Source: Aspidiotus rigidus (Eukaryota; Arthropoda; Insecta; Hemiptera; Diaspididae). Taken from it: DNA of 64,000 bases. A program made the translations under genes and the position numbers. Positions 61,001-64,000 of the stretch are shown here, one piece after another; position 1 is the first letter of the stretch; each line of letters starts with the position of its first letter. The notes beneath the pieces were generated by a model that saw nothing but the letters and a program-made list of their open reading frames with translations, did no database searches and was not told the origin of the DNA. Where the stretch lies: assembly GCA_035079385.1 (NCBI GenBank), contig JAVHKY010000013.1, positions 620,001 through 684,000 of the forward strand, read 5' to 3'.

Positions 61001-62151
61001 CTTGTTATAAGCACCTACAAGTGAAGACTTTACAATATTCCGTTTGGTGGAGTACACGGTTCTACACCAGATAATTTTCATAATAAAGAGTCATTTGAAG
61101 ATTTAAATATAATTTTCAAAGAAATATGTCTCCTTTGTCTCCCTCATAAAAGTCCATTTTACTTCGAATAATCTCTAATTCGCGGATAAAGGTCCCGCTA
61201 GGAGCGCTACTTGTTTTGCGAAAAAAGTGATCATGGTGTTTTCCACCATAACACAACATACTAATAAAATCGTAATTCTACCGTTTCAAATTGTTTTTCA
61301 CGAAAAATGCAGAGAACAAAACTTGTTGCTCTTCCAATTTTCTTTCAGATGAATGAAATTTTAGATTTTTTGGATGATTATTTTCATTTCATCACTTTTC
61401 TTGCAAGCTTCCTCAAGTTGCGTCATGGTGAATCTAGAGGGTACTGCTTTGTCTTTATTCGCAAATATTAACATGTACACGTATGCCGAACAAAATTAAT
61501 TTACTATACCTGTTTTAATGATGTAGAAACAAACATAAAGTACATACAGCAAATACCTAGTTGAGTTATCACGACGAACATTTCTACCGTGAACCTAGAA
61601 ACACGAAAAAACAATTGAAACGGATATTTGAGGACGGAAAATATTTCAATCAATAGCGGAATAAGTAATGGGATCAAAAGTAGGTTAAATTGAATTTCCC
61701 GTGTTTTGAAGTTATTTTTGTTCTCTCTCAAAATTTTTCTACCGCATTTCTATTTGATTGTTTAATAGTAACCAAGTGCTTACCAAACAAAATTAGCAGA
61801 TTTCCGGAACACCGGTGGCCCTTTTCTGAAAGCGCACCAAATTGTCTTGGAAAAACTTAAACGTCCGCATTTATACAGCGCCTGGAACTCGTTAGCCATT
61901 TGCACCTACACATATTTGTGTACAAAATTCGGACTAGAGCCTAATGATTCTTACGGTAGAACGCGTGGAAGCAGAATCATGTTTTTCCGGGTAATCTCAC
62001 CAACGTGTATTGATTATAGCAGGAAATTGTAGCGATTACGAGGATCAAAATTGTAGAAAATAATAGACCGCCATTTTTGTAAACCATTCCCATCGCTAAC
62101 AGTCCGCATCCTATATTTCCTTTGATCATGTGCGTAAATGTTTCCCAGTAC
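58050..62151 (-). CDS. SLC36-type proton-coupled amino acid transporter, 5' end missing
   Basis: Members move small amino acids with protons across lysosomal or plasma membranes; fly pathetic is one. Exons on the minus strand: 62001-62151, 61784-61905, 61510-61594, 60305-60577, about 58672-58851, 58422-58600 and 58050-58315, about 418 residues. The first exon carries the family start of helix 1, THMIKGNIGCGLLAMGMVY. Later landmarks are FRKGPPVFRKSA, VVITQLGICCMYFMF, SLQNLPPISERALIGEWENL, FFGTVVYALEG-like (CFGTVVYALEGICL) and IGYYKHGDDVAGALTFNL. About ten hydrophobic segments remain. About 40 N-terminal residues are missing; their exon was not found before the LINE debris at 62.6 kb. The donor near 58672 is non-consensus. 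Confidence 0.9.
59419..60108. mobile_element. 690-bp inverted-repeat element in transporter intron
   Basis: Twenty-five-base ends GGTTGACACACCATCTTTCG (first 20) and the complement differ at one base. The core ACTGGCGAAAGATGG occurs again at about 60031. The interior carries poly-T tracts, ATT microsatellites and a LINE-tail-like stretch ending in (AATA)n near 59840. No target duplication was seen. Confidence 0.65.
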
Positions 62152-62599
62152 CTAAAAGTAAGAATATGAAATACACATTACAAAAATATTCTTTTTTAAT
62201 TGAAGTCAAAATTATCCTCTTGACTCGTCACCTTGACTTATCCGCTGATGATCATTTTGCAACAGCATTACGATCTTACTCGAAAAACAATTAGGGTTAC
62301 TGTAAGGTCATTTTCTTAAAGTTTTTCTTTTTAGAAGAGGCCTAGTTTTAACTGAGAATATGTTCTATGGTTTTTTAAAATTTGCCGTCCGACGTACGAC
62401 GTCTGGTCAAAATGGACTTAGAAAAATTTTGCTTCTTTTCTTGAGCTATATATGATAGGAGGGGAATGATAAAAGCGGGGCTCAGATTCATTTATTAATT
62501 TAATCAATTTATTAATTTAATAATTTATTTTCTAAAATGGAAAGCAAGAATTGCCAAGAGCGAGCTGGGTACGTGAACAACTCGTATGTAAGTACATAA

Positions 62600-63900
62600 C
62601 TTTGATGAGTGGATGAACCGAGTCCATGGTCAGCTGAACTTCCTCCTAACGCAGGTGTTATGCGGCCATGGCTGCTTCAACAAGTACCTTCACGAGAAGT
62701 TAAGGAAAGTTGAGCAGGCCACGTGTTCACACTGTAACCAAGGATGATGGGATAGATCACAGCACACCATATTTGAGTGTGGGGTGTGGGGGCGTGAGCG
62801 GGGAAAGCTTAGTCGGTCTCTTTGAGAGATCAGGGTAGGTGAAACGCCTGCTCCAAGTACGAGTAGTCTGGTATCCACCATACTAGGTTCCGAAGAAGTA
62901 TGGAACCAGGTGTTTGCATTTGCGGACACCAACATGAAGAAGAAGATGGACCAAGAATGGGATAAGCATCTGGTTTGACCCAAAGCTGACACTTCAGGCA
63001 CCATTTCCTGGTGACAGCAGAAAAGGCGAGCACGGTAATTACATACCTAAACCACTTGATGAGAAACCTAGGAGGGCTGAGAGTAGTAAGAAGAGGGATC
63101 ATGATGAGCTTTGCCTTGTCAATCTTCCGTATGGTGCCCCAGTATAGCCGGGCTCAATGAATATGCCCTACAGAAGGAGAGAGATGGTAAAGATCCAACG
63201 AAGAGCTGCGCTAAGTAGTGTTAGTACCTACCACACTGTCCTGACGGAGGCTCTTTGCGTATCAGCTCGTTCACCACCACTCGAGCTCCTTGCTAAAGAG
63301 AAAGCGATGGTGCTCAAAGCAAAATAGAAGACAACTACCAATTAAAATGGCTTAACGGGTCAAGTAAGAGGCAAGGCTCTCCTTGCTTGATAAATGAAAA
63401 GCTATAGATTTACTTAGAGTGAGCTGGGTAAATGGATGACCCGTGTGTTAATAAGCGACTTTGATGAGTGAATGGTCCGAGATTATAGTCAGTTGAGCGG
63501 CCACGGCGGCTTCAACACTTCACCTTCACGAGAAGCTAAACAGGTAACATACCTTGCATTCGCACTGCAATCAAGAGTGGTATGATGGACCACAGCATAC
63601 CTTATTCGAGTTTGAGGCGTGGAGGCGTGAGCGGGGTAAGCATGTTGGACATTGGGGTAGATAAAGCGCTTGCTCCGAGTAGCCTGGTAGTCACCATACG
63701 TAGGTTCCGAAGAAGCATAGAACCAGTTTCTATATTTTCAGCCACGAAGAAGATGAACCTGGAATGGAATAGGCAAATACCACGCTATGGCCTAATCGAC
63801 ACCTGTGTACCATGGACGTACAGATGTGCAGGAAGAAGAGGAAAACTAATTGAAAAAGGAGAGTCCCCTTCAGCGATCTACTCATATATCTAAGGTTGTG
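62600..63900 (+). pseudogene. tandem fragments of a non-LTR retrotransposon (I/R1-like)
   Basis: Two direct copies, about 62555-62980 and 63417-63800, encode the C-terminal zinc-knuckle region of an insect LINE polyprotein: CSHCNQG, then QHTIFECGVWGRERGK in the first and QHTLFEFEAWRRERGK in the second. Between them, about 63205-63330 reads LSSVSTYHTVLTEALCVSAR, the segment that normally precedes the knuckle. Stops and frame changes abound in both. A third start of the repeat may begin at the window end. Confidence 0.75.
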
Positions 63901-64000
63901 TTGTCGTTGTTGTGTGTTCTAAAATTTTGCGTGTCTAGAGGCACTGCAGCTTGATAGGTAACTTGGCGGTTGCCAAGAAGAAGAGGAGGTTCGCCGAGGA

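Noticed and set aside
1..64000. CRISPR arrays, operons or bacterial contamination
   Set aside because: Genes are intron-split and animal-type; no regularly spaced short repeats with unique spacers exist. Tandem arrays seen have no unique spacers.

Overview
This is a 64-kb piece of an insect nuclear genome. The evidence is GT-AG introns, animal-specific genes split into small exons, AT-rich spacers full of microsatellites, and many arthropod-type transposons. The insect order cannot be fixed from the sequence.

Layout, left to right. (1) 2210-12011, plus strand: a complete tropomyosin gene with one mutually exclusive internal exon pair and two alternative last exons. A 832-bp hAT transposon sits in one of its introns. 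(2) 12-17 kb: non-coding, with tandem repeats and a 129-bp palindromic MITE that has a second copy at 57.5 kb. (3) 17110-18659, minus strand: a five-exon gene of about 357 residues that I do not recognise. (4) 18.9-21.75 kb: a 258-bp MITE with 8-bp target duplications, then a P-element-like transposon with perfect 33-bp terminal repeats and a perfect 8-bp duplication, carrying a broken THAP transposase. (5) About 22.26-30.2 kb: a markedly AT-rich, intron-poor block that looks like an endogenised linear-DNA virus or Polinton-type element. It has a protein-primed family B DNA polymerase broken by several stops and frameshifts, a zinc-ribbon protein and several small unknown genes on both strands. 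(6) 30.5-32 kb: a 700-bp foldback repeat and two nested inverted-repeat elements.

(7) 32456-47922, plus strand: a 27-exon ATRX/XNP chromatin remodeller. The exon sum is exactly in frame, about 1330 residues. Its 8.1-kb intron holds a five-exon minus-strand membrane-protein gene, and one intron of that gene holds two plus-strand coding exons. The same intron carries LINE debris and two unusual repeat tracts. (8) 47.9-51.4 kb: non-coding, with a roughly 60-bp tandem repeat and a 135-bp TA-flanked MITE. (9) 51377-56559, minus strand: a complete nine-exon S28 serine peptidase (lysosomal Pro-X carboxypeptidase/DPP2 family, about 493 residues). (10) 58050-62151, minus strand: seven exons of an SLC36-type amino acid transporter lacking its N-terminal exon. 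(11) 62.6-63.9 kb: tandem fragments of a non-LTR reverse transcriptase.

The host genes are unrelated in function (muscle or cytoskeleton, chromatin, lysosomal peptidase, transporter). The accessory content is the notable part: at least eight separate DNA-transposon or foldback families and a decayed PolB virus-like insertion. All exon boundaries were read by eye from splice signals and reading-frame continuity; none is supported by RNA.
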